Shown in pieces: positions 45,225 through 53,791 of a DNA stretch of 64,000 nt (positions within the stretch are counted from its first letter, which is position 1; every line of letters starts with the position of its first letter). The position numbers and the translations under genes were made by a program. Source of the stretch: Planctomycetaceae bacterium. GTDB lineage: Bacteria; Planctomycetota; UBA1135; GCA-002686595. The stretch is from positions 124,001 through 188,000 of the forward strand of contig WYBT01000038.1 in NCBI GenBank assembly GCA_011525785.1. The letters run 5' to 3'. Below the pieces are notes generated by a model. The model ran no database searches and was not told the origin of the DNA. It saw nothing but the letters and a program-made list of their open reading frames with translations.

Positions 45225-46367
45225 TCAGAGTTTCGTCCGCGCGCCGTCGAGCTCCACGCGCTTCCACCCGTCGCGCTCGCGCAACGCCGCCTGCGAATGG
45301 CCGCTGGCGTGGTGGACGTCAATGGCGAGCACGCGTCCGCCCAGCACGAAGCCGATGTTCTCGACCACGGTGTGGCCCACGACGATGCGCTCGACCTCGA
45401 GCTTGGCGAGCAGCGCGTCGAGCTCGCTCTCGGCGACGAGCGGGGCCTTGAGATAGCCGCGGTACCAGATCAACCCATCGGGCGAGCCGGCGGCGAGCGC
45501 GAGCACCCCGTCCTTCGGCTTGCTCCAGCGCTCGGCCGCCAGCGCCGTGCGCAGGGCGTCGTTGAGCTGCTCGATGCGCAGCCCCGCCTCGCCGACCTTA
45601 GGACTCACGCCACCGTGCACGAACAGCTCGCGCCCCAGTTGCACCGCCGCGTTGCGCGTGCGCAGCCACTGGCCCAGCACCGTGTCCGCGGCGTACAGCG
45701 CCTCGAGCGGCTGCGCGAGCAGCGCTGCGTTCTCGTGGTACTTGCGCCGCACGTAGCGCAGATCGCCGGTGAGGTTCATCACCTCGTGGTTGCCGAGCAC
45801 GAAGTGCAGCGCGCCGCCGGCCTCCCTCGCGCGCGCCTCGAGCTCGTAGAGCACCCACAGGCACTCGGTGACGTGCAGGCCGCGGTCGAACAGATCGCCG
45901 TTGTAGACGACATGTCCGTCGCCGAAGGTCCAACGCAGCTCGTCGTCGACGACCTTGCCAGCGCGCAGGAGGCTCAGCATGGCCGCGAGCTCGCCCTCGA
46001 TGTCCGAGAACGCAAACACGCGTTCGGGCGCTGGAAAACGGCATTGTGGGGCCTTCGCAGGCTCACGCAGGCGCACCGTGAACGGCTTGGAGACAGAAGG
46101 GAGCGCGAGCTCGAACTGCGCGCGCTTGGCATCGAGCTTCTCGACCTCGACGCGCGCGCCCTTGTCGTCCGCGACGACGCGCTTGCACTCGAACGCGCCG
46201 TCGGCGAGGCGGCGCACGTACGGACCGTCGGGGCCTGCGGTGCTCGAGTCCTTTGAAGCGTCCTGCGTCGCGCACAGCGGCGCGGCGAGCGCGAGACAGG
46301 CCGCGAAAACGGTGGTCAGCGAGCCGATCGAAAGTCGAACACGAGTGCGGACAGCGGCGATGGTCAT
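45225..46367 (-). CDS. Exported metallophosphoesterase (calcineurin-like)
   Basis: A 380-residue protein from ATG 46367, with a signal peptide (about residues 1-34). After an N-terminal beta-rich extension, the calcineurin-type core carries the metal-binding motifs FAFSDIEGEL (Asp122), YNGDLFDRG (Asp158, Asp161, Arg162), LGNHEVM (Asn193-His194-Glu195) and IVVGHT near residue 340. The first motif reads Asp-Ile-Glu instead of the usual Asp-x-His, a variant that may change metal binding. It resembles bacterial Shewanella-like protein phosphatases. The 45-base gap to the upstream nuclease gene on the same strand suggests co-transcription. Substrate unknown. Confidence 0.88.
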   Translation of the reverse strand: MTIAAVRTRVRLSIGSLTTVFAACLALAAPLCATQDASKDSSTAGPDGPYVRRLADGAFECKRVVADDKGARVEVEKLDAKRAQFELALPSVSKPFTVRLREPAKAPQCRFPAPERVFAFSDIEGELAAMLSLLRAGKVVDDELRWTFGDGHVVYNGDLFDRGLHVTECLWVLYELEARAREAGGALHFVLGNHEVMNLTGDLRYVRRKYHENAALLAQPLEALYAADTVLGQWLRTRNAAVQLGRELFVHGGVSPKVGEAGLRIEQLNDALRTALAAERWSKPKDGVLALAAGSPDGLIWYRGYLKAPLVAESELDALLAKLEVERIVVGHTVVENIGFVLGGRVLAIDVHHASGHSQAALRERDGWKRVELDGARTKL

Positions 46368-46411
46368 GGTCGGAAGGCTCCAGACGTGCTCGACGTGGGC
46401 GAGCGCGAGGC

Positions 46412-47269
46412 TCAGCGGGACGGTGCGCGCAGGTGCGCGACGACGGGGTGATGGTCGCTCGGCCAGCGGCCCGCCGCGCCGGGCGCCGACAGAATTTCTG
46501 CGCGCAGCGGCGCGATTTGCGCGCTGCAGAGGATGTAGTCGATGCGCTCGCCGTCGAGTCCGCCGCGGAAGGCGTGGAACGTGCCCGCAGCGTGCTCGTG
46601 CGGATGGAGCGCTCGATACGTGTCGACCAGCCCGGATTCGCGCAGCGCCGCGAGCGGCGCCGAGTGCTCGCCCGCGTTCAAGTCGCCGATGACGACCTGC
46701 GGACCTGCGCGTTCGCGCACTCGCGCGGCGATCAACTGCGCGGAGCGCTCGCGCGCGAGCTCGCCGCGATGGTCGAAGTGCGTGTTCCACACGGTCAGCT
46801 CTGACCCGCTCGCGCGATCTCGAACCCGCGCCCAAGTGCACATGCGCGTCAGCGCCGCGTCCCAGCCGACGGAGGCGACCTGCTGTGGAGTCTCGCTGAG
46901 CCAGAAGTCGCTGTGCTCGACGAGTTCGAAACGCGCGCGAGAGAGAAACAGCGAGGCGTGCTCGCCCTTCGTGCCACCCTCGCGGCCCTGTCCGACGCGC
47001 ACGTGACCTGGCAGGCGTTGCTCGAGGAACGCGATCTGGAACTCGAGCGCCTCCTGGACGCCGAGGATGTCCGGCGCGGTCTCTTGAATGCACTGCGCCA
47101 CGGCTTCGCAGCGCAGCGGCCAGGCGTCGAGCCCGTCGCTCGCCGTGCCGTAGCGCACGTTGAAGCTCATCACCACGAGCGGCGGGACGTTCTCGGGCTC
47201 GGGAGTTGTCACCGCCGGCTGCGCGCAGGCGGCGAACAGACCGAGGGCCAGGACGAGGGCGCGGAGCAT
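46412..47269 (-). CDS. Endonuclease/exonuclease/phosphatase-family lipoprotein
   Basis: A 285-residue protein from ATG 47269, chosen because the lipobox LFAAC (Cys15) then follows a short signal peptide. The EEP-fold motifs are all present: MSFNVRYG, GVQEALEFQ (Glu), NTHFDHRG (His), VIGDLNAGEHSA (Asp, Asn) and the terminal SDHHPVVAHL (Asp-His). The family includes nucleases, sphingomyelinases and phosphoinositide phosphatases; extracytoplasmic members of this type often act on phosphodiesters. Together with the metallophosphoesterase directly downstream, it may form a phosphate-scavenging pair (inference). Confidence 0.9.
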   Translation of the reverse strand: MLRALVLALGLFAACAQPAVTTPEPENVPPLVVMSFNVRYGTASDGLDAWPLRCEAVAQCIQETAPDILGVQEALEFQIAFLEQRLPGHVRVGQGREGGTKGEHASLFLSRARFELVEHSDFWLSETPQQVASVGWDAALTRMCTWARVRDRASGSELTVWNTHFDHRGELARERSAQLIAARVRERAGPQVVIGDLNAGEHSAPLAALRESGLVDTYRALHPHEHAAGTFHAFRGGLDGERIDYILCSAQIAPLRAEILSAPGAAGRWPSDHHPVVAHLRAPSR

Positions 47270-47311
47270 CGCGCGAGCGTACTCGCCGGAACACGCGCCC
47301 CGCACGCGCGT

Positions 47312-47490
47312 CTACGGCTCGGTCAGGAACTCGAGCGCGTCGCCGGCGGATCGCGACACCGAGCCTGCGCGTTCACCGCGAATCCGGCGGCGAACGGCGC
47401 GCCGACGGCCGCGGGGCTGTTCGCGACGTAGTCGAGCCCGTCGACGCCGATGGCGCCGGCGCACGCGCCTGTGGCGCCGCGGCCGCACGT
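47312..47490 (-). pseudogene. Relic of the shared C-terminal domain, frameshifted
   Basis: In one minus frame the segment reads VDGLDYVANSPAAVGAPFAA then GFAVNAQARCRDPPAT, and in another it ends DALEFLTEP followed by a stop. Both halves match the end of the domain carried by the 53792-56482 protein (GAPFAAGVAVNAQAWYRDPP ... ALEFVTTP). A deletion of several codons with frame change separates the halves. The first half of the domain and any passenger are not recognisable upstream. It lies just upstream of the nuclease gene and is probably a decayed duplicate. Confidence 0.75.
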
Positions 47491-47689
47491 TGGGTGCGAG
47501 TGGGGCGCACGCCGGTGGCGCCGACCCTGCCAGCGCGCGTGCGCCAAGTCGCGCCAGGGAGATTCGCGCTTCGCCCGTTCTCCGCGGCGCCAGTGGCGAG
47601 GCGCGGACCGCGCCGCGCTCGAACGTGGCTGCGAGCACCGATGGTGTTGTCGATGGACGCGCTGTCCGAGCGCGGCGCGGCGCGCAGGC

Positions 47690-48025
47690 TCACTTGCGGC
47701 GTTCGGCCTCCTCCATGCGGACCACCTGGCCGCGGATCTCGAGGGCGGCGGCGTTGTCGGGATCCTGTTCGAGCACTCGGCTCGACTCGGCAGCGGCGCC
47801 GAAGCTGTCGCCCAGCTCGAGCAGCACGCGTGCGAACTCGACGCGCGTGTCGACGCTGGCGGACTTGCGGCACAGTTGCGAGTAGACGCGCGACGCGTCG
47901 ATCAGCTTGCCTTCGCGCGCGTGGGCGCGGGCCAGCTCGAGTTGATCGGCCGCGTGGGCGGCCGAGTCTGCGGAGGGACGGGCGCCTCCGAGGAAGCGCT
48001 GAAGCCAATTCGGAGTCGGATTCAT
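47690..48025 (-). CDS. Small TPR-like protein
   Basis: A 111-residue protein from ATG 48025. It has a helical repeat structure with a TPR-like pair: ELARAHAREGKLIDASRVYS (about 30-49) and VLLELGDSFGAAAESSRVLE (about 66-85), followed by DPDNAAALEIRGQVVRM. There is no signal peptide, so it is cytoplasmic. One or two TPR units of this size usually mediate protein contact. Neighbours give no clear partner. Confidence 0.7.
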   Translation of the reverse strand: MNPTPNWLQRFLGGARPSADSAAHAADQLELARAHAREGKLIDASRVYSQLCRKSASVDTRVEFARVLLELGDSFGAAAESSRVLEQDPDNAAALEIRGQVVRMEEAERRK

Positions 48026-48218
48026 GTTGAAGCGAGTGCGGAGCGTGCGCTGAAAGCGCCGCGATTTCCGCGAGAGACGATGGAGCGAACCAAGGTGCGC
48101 AGCACGCCCGCAGCGCGGACGTGGGACTCGCGCGGCCGCTGATCGGGCGCGAGTCGGGCTCCAGCGCCCGAGTGCGAGCGCTGCAGCGAGGTGGGCCGCG
48201 TTCTCGGTGCTCTCTTCG

Positions 48219-48587
48219 TCAGGCGCGCGCGCCGCCGGCGTTCGCCGCGCCGTTCACCCGCAAGTGCGCGAGCGCGAGCCGTCCGCGTTCCGGCTCGTCA
48301 CTCGCTGTGACGACCGCCGTCGGCTCTTCAGCTTGAAATCGGCGTTCACTCGCACATTCCCGACCGTCGCCGCCCTCGAGCGCCGTCTCGCCGCGCTCCG
48401 CGGTGTCGAGCACCGTTCCTGCGCGAGCTTCGCTCGACTGCTGATGGGCGAGCGCGATGCGCTCGAGTTGCGCGCTCCGCCAACGACTCTCGCCATCCTG
48501 TGCTCCCAGCGCCGGCGCGCGCGTGCTCGGCGGCACGAGCAGCCCGAACACCACGAGCAGTTGCAGGATCTGGAGCAGGGCGCGCAC
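48219..48587 (-). CDS. Possible small exported or membrane protein
   Basis: A 122-residue frame if started at GTG 48587. The N-terminus is hydrophobic (LLQILQLLVVFGLLVPP), consistent with a signal peptide or anchor, followed by a polar, Glu/Arg/Ala-rich region without recognisable domain. No clear ribosome site is seen, and overlapping frames on the same strand are also open. It fills an otherwise empty gap of about 670 bases. Real but unidentified, or a chance frame. Confidence 0.4.
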   Translation of the reverse strand: MRALLQILQLLVVFGLLVPPSTRAPALGAQDGESRWRSAQLERIALAHQQSSEARAGTVLDTAERGETALEGGDGRECASERRFQAEEPTAVVTASDEPERGRLALAHLRVNGAANAGGARA

Positions 48588-48702
48588 GGTGGGTCGAAGG
48601 ATCTTAGCGCGCAGCGGCGAGTGCAGAGGACCGACGCAGCGCGGGCGCGGAACGACCGGTGTCGCTCCGCGCCCGCGGCGCTGTTCCGACCGGCGGCGCG
48701 CG

Positions 48703-50436
48703 CTACGGCGCCACGAGCAGCACGACTGCGTTCGTGAGCAGCGTGCCGCCCGGCGACGGCGGATCGCGGAACCAGGCCTGCGCACAGGCCGATGCGCCCG
48801 GCAGCCAGGGCGCTCCGAGAGCGGCCGGGTGGCTCTGCTGGTACGCATCCCAGTCGAGCGTCAGCGAGCCGTCGCACGCGCCCGCCGTGCCGCCAGTCTG
48901 GCCGGCGCCGGTGCGTTGCACCGGATTGCGCACGCAGCGCAGGCTCGGGCCGTTCTGCCAGGGCACGGGGGTGAAGCCCGCGTTGTCGATGCCGTAGAAG
49001 ACCAGCCCGGCGCGAGCGCCGTCGACGTTCGTCACCGTGAGCGCGCAGCCGCTCGGGCCGCTCGCGCTGGGGTTGACGTTCGCGCTGAGCACAGCGACGC
49101 AGCCGTTGGCGCTCGTGCCGGAGGTGCAGAAGGTCTGCGGCAGCGCGGGGCCGCGGCGGCGGAGGAAGACGTCGGCGCCGTTCTGCGTGTCGTCTGGGGT
49201 CACACCTGTGCCAGAGCTGGTGAACACCACACTGCGCCCGTCCTCGGAAATCGAGTCGGCATACGAGGTGGTCGAGAGCTGTCCTCCCGACGGGTTGAGC
49301 GATACGCGCTCGGTGGTTCCGAGCCAACGGTCGCGCACGAAGGCGTCTAGTCGGTTGTTCGTGTCTCCTGCAACGAGCGTCGATGCCTGGCTAGTGAAGG
49401 CCACGAAGCGGCCGTCGTAGCTCACTAACCAACCGGTGTCGGAGACGCTGTAGTTATTGGCCTCAACGCCGCCGCTGGAGATCGCGATGCGCTCGATTGC
49501 GCCGGACAGAAGATCCGCGCAGAAAGGCTCCGTCTGGCCGTTGGTGTCCCCCGCTACTAGCTGGGAGCTCGCACTGTTGAAGATCACGAAGCGGCCATCG
49601 CCGGAGATGGCGCTGGCGGACCAGGTCTGACTGGCGGCCGCGCCGGCCAGGGTCACGTCAACCAGTCGCGTAACGCCGCTCGCGCGATCTCGGACGAACA
49701 CGTTGAGCTCGTTGTTGGCGTCCCCGGCGACGATGTTGTTCGCGGTGCTCGAGAACACGATCCAACGACCGTCGGCGGAGAGATCGACCTTGTTGCAGCC
49801 GCCTGCGGGAAGCCCGGACGCTGACACACTGATGCACTCCGTCACGCCACTGAGCATGTCGCGCACGAACACGTCCTCGGTTCCGGTCGCGTCTCCCGGC
49901 GCGAAGTTGGAGGCTGCGGACAAGAACGCAACGAGATTGCCGTCAGCCGACAGGGAGCCGCCGAGTTCGGCGCTCGACGCCGCATTGCCCTGCGCCCCCG
50001 ATGTGCTGACGCTCACGAGTTGCCAAACGCCGGAGCTGCGGTCGAGTCGGAAGACATCGGCGACGGCGTTGACGTCGCCGGGCACGACATGGGTCGAGGT
50101 CGAGGTGAGCGCGAGGTAGCGCCCGTCGCGCGTGACGTCGTGCTCGAAGAAACTCACAGCCATGGTCCCCCCGGACCCGCTGGTGCTGAGCAGCGTCGTC
50201 GCCGTCAGCGCGCTGTTGCGAGCGTAGATCCCGTTGGGCGCTCCGAAGTTGCTGGCCTCGGAGAAGAACACGACTTCGCCCGCGTCCGTCAGTCCTCCCA
50301 GTTCGCTCCCCGCGTTCCCGATGTTGTTGCTCGGACCGCGACTCACCAGGATCGTCGTGGGGGCTTGGCGCGCTGTCGTGGGAGTCACGAGTGCTGGGAG
50401 GACGGCGATGAAGGCCAGAGACGTGGAGTGGCGCAT
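48703..50436 (-). CDS. Secreted PD40/TolB-type propeller protein with shared C-terminal domain
   Basis: A 577-residue protein from ATG 50436, with a signal peptide (residues 1-22). About seven repeats of a TolB/PD40-like blade follow, each built on LSADGRWIVFSSTANNIVAG, then DVFVRDRASGVT-type strands; spacing is 55-65 residues. Residues 436-577 are the shared C-terminal domain (FCTSGTSANGC, GLVFYGIDN, LRCVRNPVQR, AQAWFRDPP, terminal LLVAP). The closest known type is the secreted propeller proteins of Planctomycetota and Myxococcota that carry an odd mix of data-report-like repeats. Surface binding or structural role is inferred. Confidence 0.87.
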   Translation of the reverse strand: MRHSTSLAFIAVLPALVTPTTARQAPTTILVSRGPSNNIGNAGSELGGLTDAGEVVFFSEASNFGAPNGIYARNSALTATTLLSTSGSGGTMAVSFFEHDVTRDGRYLALTSTSTHVVPGDVNAVADVFRLDRSSGVWQLVSVSTSGAQGNAASSAELGGSLSADGNLVAFLSAASNFAPGDATGTEDVFVRDMLSGVTECISVSASGLPAGGCNKVDLSADGRWIVFSSTANNIVAGDANNELNVFVRDRASGVTRLVDVTLAGAAASQTWSASAISGDGRFVIFNSASSQLVAGDTNGQTEPFCADLLSGAIERIAISSGGVEANNYSVSDTGWLVSYDGRFVAFTSQASTLVAGDTNNRLDAFVRDRWLGTTERVSLNPSGGQLSTTSYADSISEDGRSVVFTSSGTGVTPDDTQNGADVFLRRRGPALPQTFCTSGTSANGCVAVLSANVNPSASGPSGCALTVTNVDGARAGLVFYGIDNAGFTPVPWQNGPSLRCVRNPVQRTGAGQTGGTAGACDGSLTLDWDAYQQSHPAALGAPWLPGASACAQAWFRDPPSPGGTLLTNAVVLLVAP

Positions 50437-50605
50437 GTTGCGGGGCTGCTGGAGGTAGCTGTCGAAGGCGCCGCAACCGAGCCGACTGGCAGTACCGACT
50501 CCCGGGCGCCAGGGGCTCTCCCCGCGAGCGCGCCGCTGGTTTCACGAAACCGGCTTTTGGCGCCAGACGCCGCTCCCAGGGCAGTCGAGCGACCGAAAAC
50601 TCAGC

Positions 50606-50637
50606 GTGGCTGACCGCTCCGTCGAGCAGTCAGCCAC
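50606..50637 (-). terminator. Probable terminator after the 50693-53335 gene
   Basis: Bases 50606-50614 (GTGGCTGAC) pair perfectly with 50629-50637. On the minus strand the hairpin is followed by GCTGAGTTTTCGG, a short T-run. It sits 55 bases after the stop of the repeat-protein gene, in the orientation expected for a weak intrinsic terminator. Confidence 0.5.
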
Positions 50638-50692
50638 GAGCGACTCGGCCCAGAACCGACGCATCAACCGCCCCTGGGGCGGCCCGTCCACA

Positions 50693-53335
50693 TCACGGAC
50701 AAATCGTGAAACGCAAGGCGTTGGAGAGCGCCGTGGTCTTCACGCCGGCCGGATCGCGCAGGAACGCTTGAGCCCAGATTTGATCGCCAGCTTCGAACGG
50801 AGCGCCGAGCGAGTTGGGGTGCGACTGGACATACGCGTTCCAATCGAGCGCCATCGCGCCGTCACAGCTGCCCGAGGTTCCGCCCGTGGTCTGTGTCGGG
50901 GTTCGCTGCGTCGGCGCTTTGACGCACAAGAAGTGCGAGCTCTGTCCCCACGGTGAGGCGTGCGAGCCGCCAACCCCGTAGAAGATGTGGCCCGAGCGCG
51001 CGCCCTCGAGTCCTGAGAGCACGATCGAGAACGATGTCGTCGCGCTGGCGCTGGCGCGCCCCACGCCGCTGATCGCCGAAACACAACCGCTCGAGGTCGT
51101 GCCGCTCGTGCAGTACGCCACCGCATCGCACGCGCAGGCATCGAAGTAGCGCGCGGCGCCCCAGCTCACCGACGAGCCCAGAGTCATCACGCCCGTGCCG
51201 AACCACAGTGAACCCTGCGGCGACTGGCCGTCGCGGTGCACGAACATCCGGCCCAGGTACTGACCCGAGGGCGTCGTGGGAACGCCAGCGACGTTGCTCC
51301 AGGCGCCGTTGCGCCAGACCCTGAGACGCGAGCCCGTCGACGTGGTGTTGGTTGTGCCTGCGCTCGCGAACAGCCCCGGACCGAAGCCGTCGTCGTAGCT
51401 CGCCAGGTCGAGAGGAGAGAAGTTGGTCCAAGCGCCGATCTCGACCCAGCTCACGCCGTCGTACTTGGCGGCGATGCGTTCGACATAGTTGACTCCCCCG
51501 AATCGCACGCCCAGCGCAAACAGAGCCGGACCGCTGCCATCGTCGTGCAACTCGAGCGCGTGGAGCGAACTGCCCGGCGGAAGGTCGAGGCCGGCCCCGA
51601 AGTCGCTCCACTGCGTGCCGTCGAAACGCGCGATGCGATTCGCGGGCGTTCCGGCGATCGAGTCGAAGTTGCCGAGTGCGTAGAGGTGCGACGCGCCGCC
51701 AAACTCGATCACCTCGAGCCGATAGACATCTCCATACGTGTGCGTCGGAACAATGCTCCACTGCGACCCGTTCCAGGACGCAAGCGTCCCAACTGCAGGC
51801 TGCCCGGGCTGGGCCTGAGACAGCTCGAAATCGCCGGCGGCGAACAGGCGCGGCGCGCCTGCGACCGGATAAGAGGCGAGGCTCAGAACGCCGCCGTCGA
51901 AGTAGTCCCGCCCCCGCAAGCCGGGAACGAGCTCCCAAGACGTTCCGTTCCAGCGGCCGAGCGCATCCTCGATCTGGCTGAACAGATTGACGCCGCCCGC
52001 ATAGAGCTTGTCACCGCTGCCGTCGTCGTGATGCGCGAGCGCGCGCGGGTTGCCGTAGAAGCCCTCGCCCAGCGTCTGCCAATGCGCCCCGTCCCACTGC
52101 GCGACGTGCTTCGCCGCGGCGCCGCCAGCTCGGCGAAAGTCGCCGACAGCGATCAGCCGCTCGCCCGCGCCCAGGTCGGCCGTTGCGAAGTCATGAACTC
52201 TCCCGTCGAGCGCCTCGCCGACGGGATGGGGAGCGACCCACTCGCCGTTGCTGCGCTTGGCCACCGACCACAAGGTGCGGTCGCCGCTGAATCCCAGGTC
52301 TCCAGCGATGAAGAGCTCGCGTTGTCCGGCGGTTTCGAACTCCGCGATCGAGTTGATCCTCGGCAGACCGCCGATGGTTGATGACAGATCGTCGCCGAGC
52401 GAGCTCCAGCCGGCGCCCGACCAGCGCCGCAGGACATTCGCTCCCGCTGAACTGACGTAGAGCGCGGGTCCGCTTCCATCGTCGTGAACCCCGAGCGTGT
52501 CGCCGAACGCTCCCAATCCGCCGCCGACGCCCTGCCACACGGCGCCGTTCCAGCGCGCAATGCCCGACGCGAACACTCCGTCCATGGTCAGGAAGTTGCC
52601 CGTCGCATAAACCGCCGGGCCGCTGCCATCGTCGAAGCCGTGCAGCGCGCGCACCGTCCCGCTGTAGTCCGAGCCCAGCAGCGTCCAGCTCGCGCCATCC
52701 CACATCGACACGACCTGCGCGCCCGCTGCGAACAAGCGCGGACCAGAACCCAGGTCGTAGACCTCGAGGGCGCGCAGCGTGCCCACACCGGGATCGCCGA
52801 TGGCGGACCAGGCGCCGTTCCAACGCGCGATGCGCTCGCACGGAACGCCGCCTGCGGTTGTGAAATTGCCCGCGACGTAGAGCGCGTTGTCGCTGCCGTC
52901 GTCGAACTCGGCGAGCGCGTACGCCCGGTCGTTCAAGCCTGAGCCCAGCGGCTGCCAACTGGCGCCATCGAACCGCGCGATGCGGTTCACGGTCGTCGCA
53001 CCCGAGCTGTCGAACTCGCCCGCTGCGTACAGCCGCTCCCCGTTGCCGTCGTCGTGCGCTGCCAGCGCGTGGATGGCTCCATCGAGCCCTGCGCCGAGCG
53101 CGGACCACTGCGTCCCGTTCCACGCAGCTACGTTGGTCGAGGGCACGGCGCCCACCAGCTGGAAGCTCCCGCCGAGCGCCATTCGCGGCCCGCCGCCGTC
53201 GTCGAACTGCGACATCGCGTTGACGATTCCGGAGATCCCGGACGGCTGGAACTCAGCCGACCACTGAGGGCACTGGGCGCTCGACCCATTCACCAGCGCC
53301 ACTACTGCTGCCACGACCATCGAGACTTGTTGCAC
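50693..53335 (-). CDS. Secreted tandem-repeat protein with shared C-terminal domain
   Basis: An 880-residue protein. GTG 53335 is preferred over the in-frame ATG at 53320 because a strong ribosome site (GGAGG at 53342-53346, 6 bases from GTG) precedes it. A signal peptide ends at about residue 20. About a dozen repeats of 50-60 residues follow, each with NRIARFDGASWQPLGSGL, then a strand of the type ALAEFDDGSDNALYVAGNF. This is a beta-propeller-like pattern seen in large secreted proteins of Planctomycetota. Residues 741-880 are the shared C-terminal domain (YCTSGTTSSGC, HIFYGVGG, FLCVKAPTQR, AQAFLRDP, LSNALRFTICP). Function unknown. Confidence 0.87.
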   Translation of the reverse strand: MQQVSMVVAAVVALVNGSSAQCPQWSAEFQPSGISGIVNAMSQFDDGGGPRMALGGSFQLVGAVPSTNVAAWNGTQWSALGAGLDGAIHALAAHDDGNGERLYAAGEFDSSGATTVNRIARFDGASWQPLGSGLNDRAYALAEFDDGSDNALYVAGNFTTAGGVPCERIARWNGAWSAIGDPGVGTLRALEVYDLGSGPRLFAAGAQVVSMWDGASWTLLGSDYSGTVRALHGFDDGSGPAVYATGNFLTMDGVFASGIARWNGAVWQGVGGGLGAFGDTLGVHDDGSGPALYVSSAGANVLRRWSGAGWSSLGDDLSSTIGGLPRINSIAEFETAGQRELFIAGDLGFSGDRTLWSVAKRSNGEWVAPHPVGEALDGRVHDFATADLGAGERLIAVGDFRRAGGAAAKHVAQWDGAHWQTLGEGFYGNPRALAHHDDGSGDKLYAGGVNLFSQIEDALGRWNGTSWELVPGLRGRDYFDGGVLSLASYPVAGAPRLFAAGDFELSQAQPGQPAVGTLASWNGSQWSIVPTHTYGDVYRLEVIEFGGASHLYALGNFDSIAGTPANRIARFDGTQWSDFGAGLDLPPGSSLHALELHDDGSGPALFALGVRFGGVNYVERIAAKYDGVSWVEIGAWTNFSPLDLASYDDGFGPGLFASAGTTNTTSTGSRLRVWRNGAWSNVAGVPTTPSGQYLGRMFVHRDGQSPQGSLWFGTGVMTLGSSVSWGAARYFDACACDAVAYCTSGTTSSGCVSAISGVGRASASATTSFSIVLSGLEGARSGHIFYGVGGSHASPWGQSSHFLCVKAPTQRTPTQTTGGTSGSCDGAMALDWNAYVQSHPNSLGAPFEAGDQIWAQAFLRDPAGVKTTALSNALRFTICP

Positions 53336-53341
53336 GAGTGT

Positions 53342-53346
53342 CCTCC
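53342..53346 (-). promoter_or_regulatory. Ribosome binding site fixing the GTG start at 53335
   Basis: GGAGG on the minus strand, within AAGAAGGAGG, ends 6 bases before GTG 53335. Most genes in this window lack such a strong site. It decides for the GTG rather than the downstream ATG at 53320. Confidence 0.7.
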
Positions 53347-53578
53347 TTCTTCCCGGGGTTCAGTCCGCAGGACGAGGATGCCGGGCCGGATCGAGTCGGT
53401 CCGGACGATTCCGATTTCGAGGGGCGGCTTTCGTTCAGGCCGTTGCGGTCCCACGCCCGCGCGTCGGGCAGCGCCGACCGTCGGCCGCCGGATCGGCCCA
53501 GCTCGCGCTCGGCATTCGCGTGGCAGGCCCAGTCGTCGGCGACGCGTCGCGCAGCCTCGCCGTTGATCGCAGCACGCA

Positions 53579-53755
53579 CTACCGCGCGTAAGCCCGTCGC
53601 GCGACGAGCAGCGTCAAGAACCGCCGCATGTTCGCCTTGTTGGGGATCATGCTGACGATCCGCCTCAGGCGCTTGGGATTGAAATAGGAGCGCCGATAGG
53701 CGTCCTTGCGCTTCGACTCCGCCACGCCAGCGAAGTTGATCTCGGTCGGACACGG
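53579..53755 (-). pseudogene. Duplicated 3' end of the B12/radical SAM gene
   Basis: The minus strand encodes a 58-residue remnant ending KDAYRRSYFNPKRLRRI, then SMIPNKANMRRFLTLLVARRAYAR-like sequence and a stop. It matches the last 60 residues of the radical SAM protein at 56518-57915 (KDAYRRFYFNPKRLWRI, then SLIPNKANMLPFLTLLFARRAYAR-like), with about 15 substitutions and an in-frame loss of four codons. The catalytic part is absent and there is no start. The intact gene lies 2.8 kb upstream in the same orientation, with the delta-60 repeat gene between the two copies. Confidence 0.85.
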
Positions 53756-53791
53756 GGCGCCGCGCCCGAAACTCCGACACCCGCCGACCGG

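Noticed and set aside
47312..47638. A real 108-residue protein ending DALEFLTEP
   Set aside because: Only the last nine residues match the shared domain in this frame, while the earlier part matches in another frame. This is the pattern of a frameshifted relic.
53253..53780. A 175-residue minus-strand protein downstream of the delta-60 gene
   Set aside because: The frame differs from the recognisable radical SAM remnant in the same place, and its product is Arg-rich without domain features.
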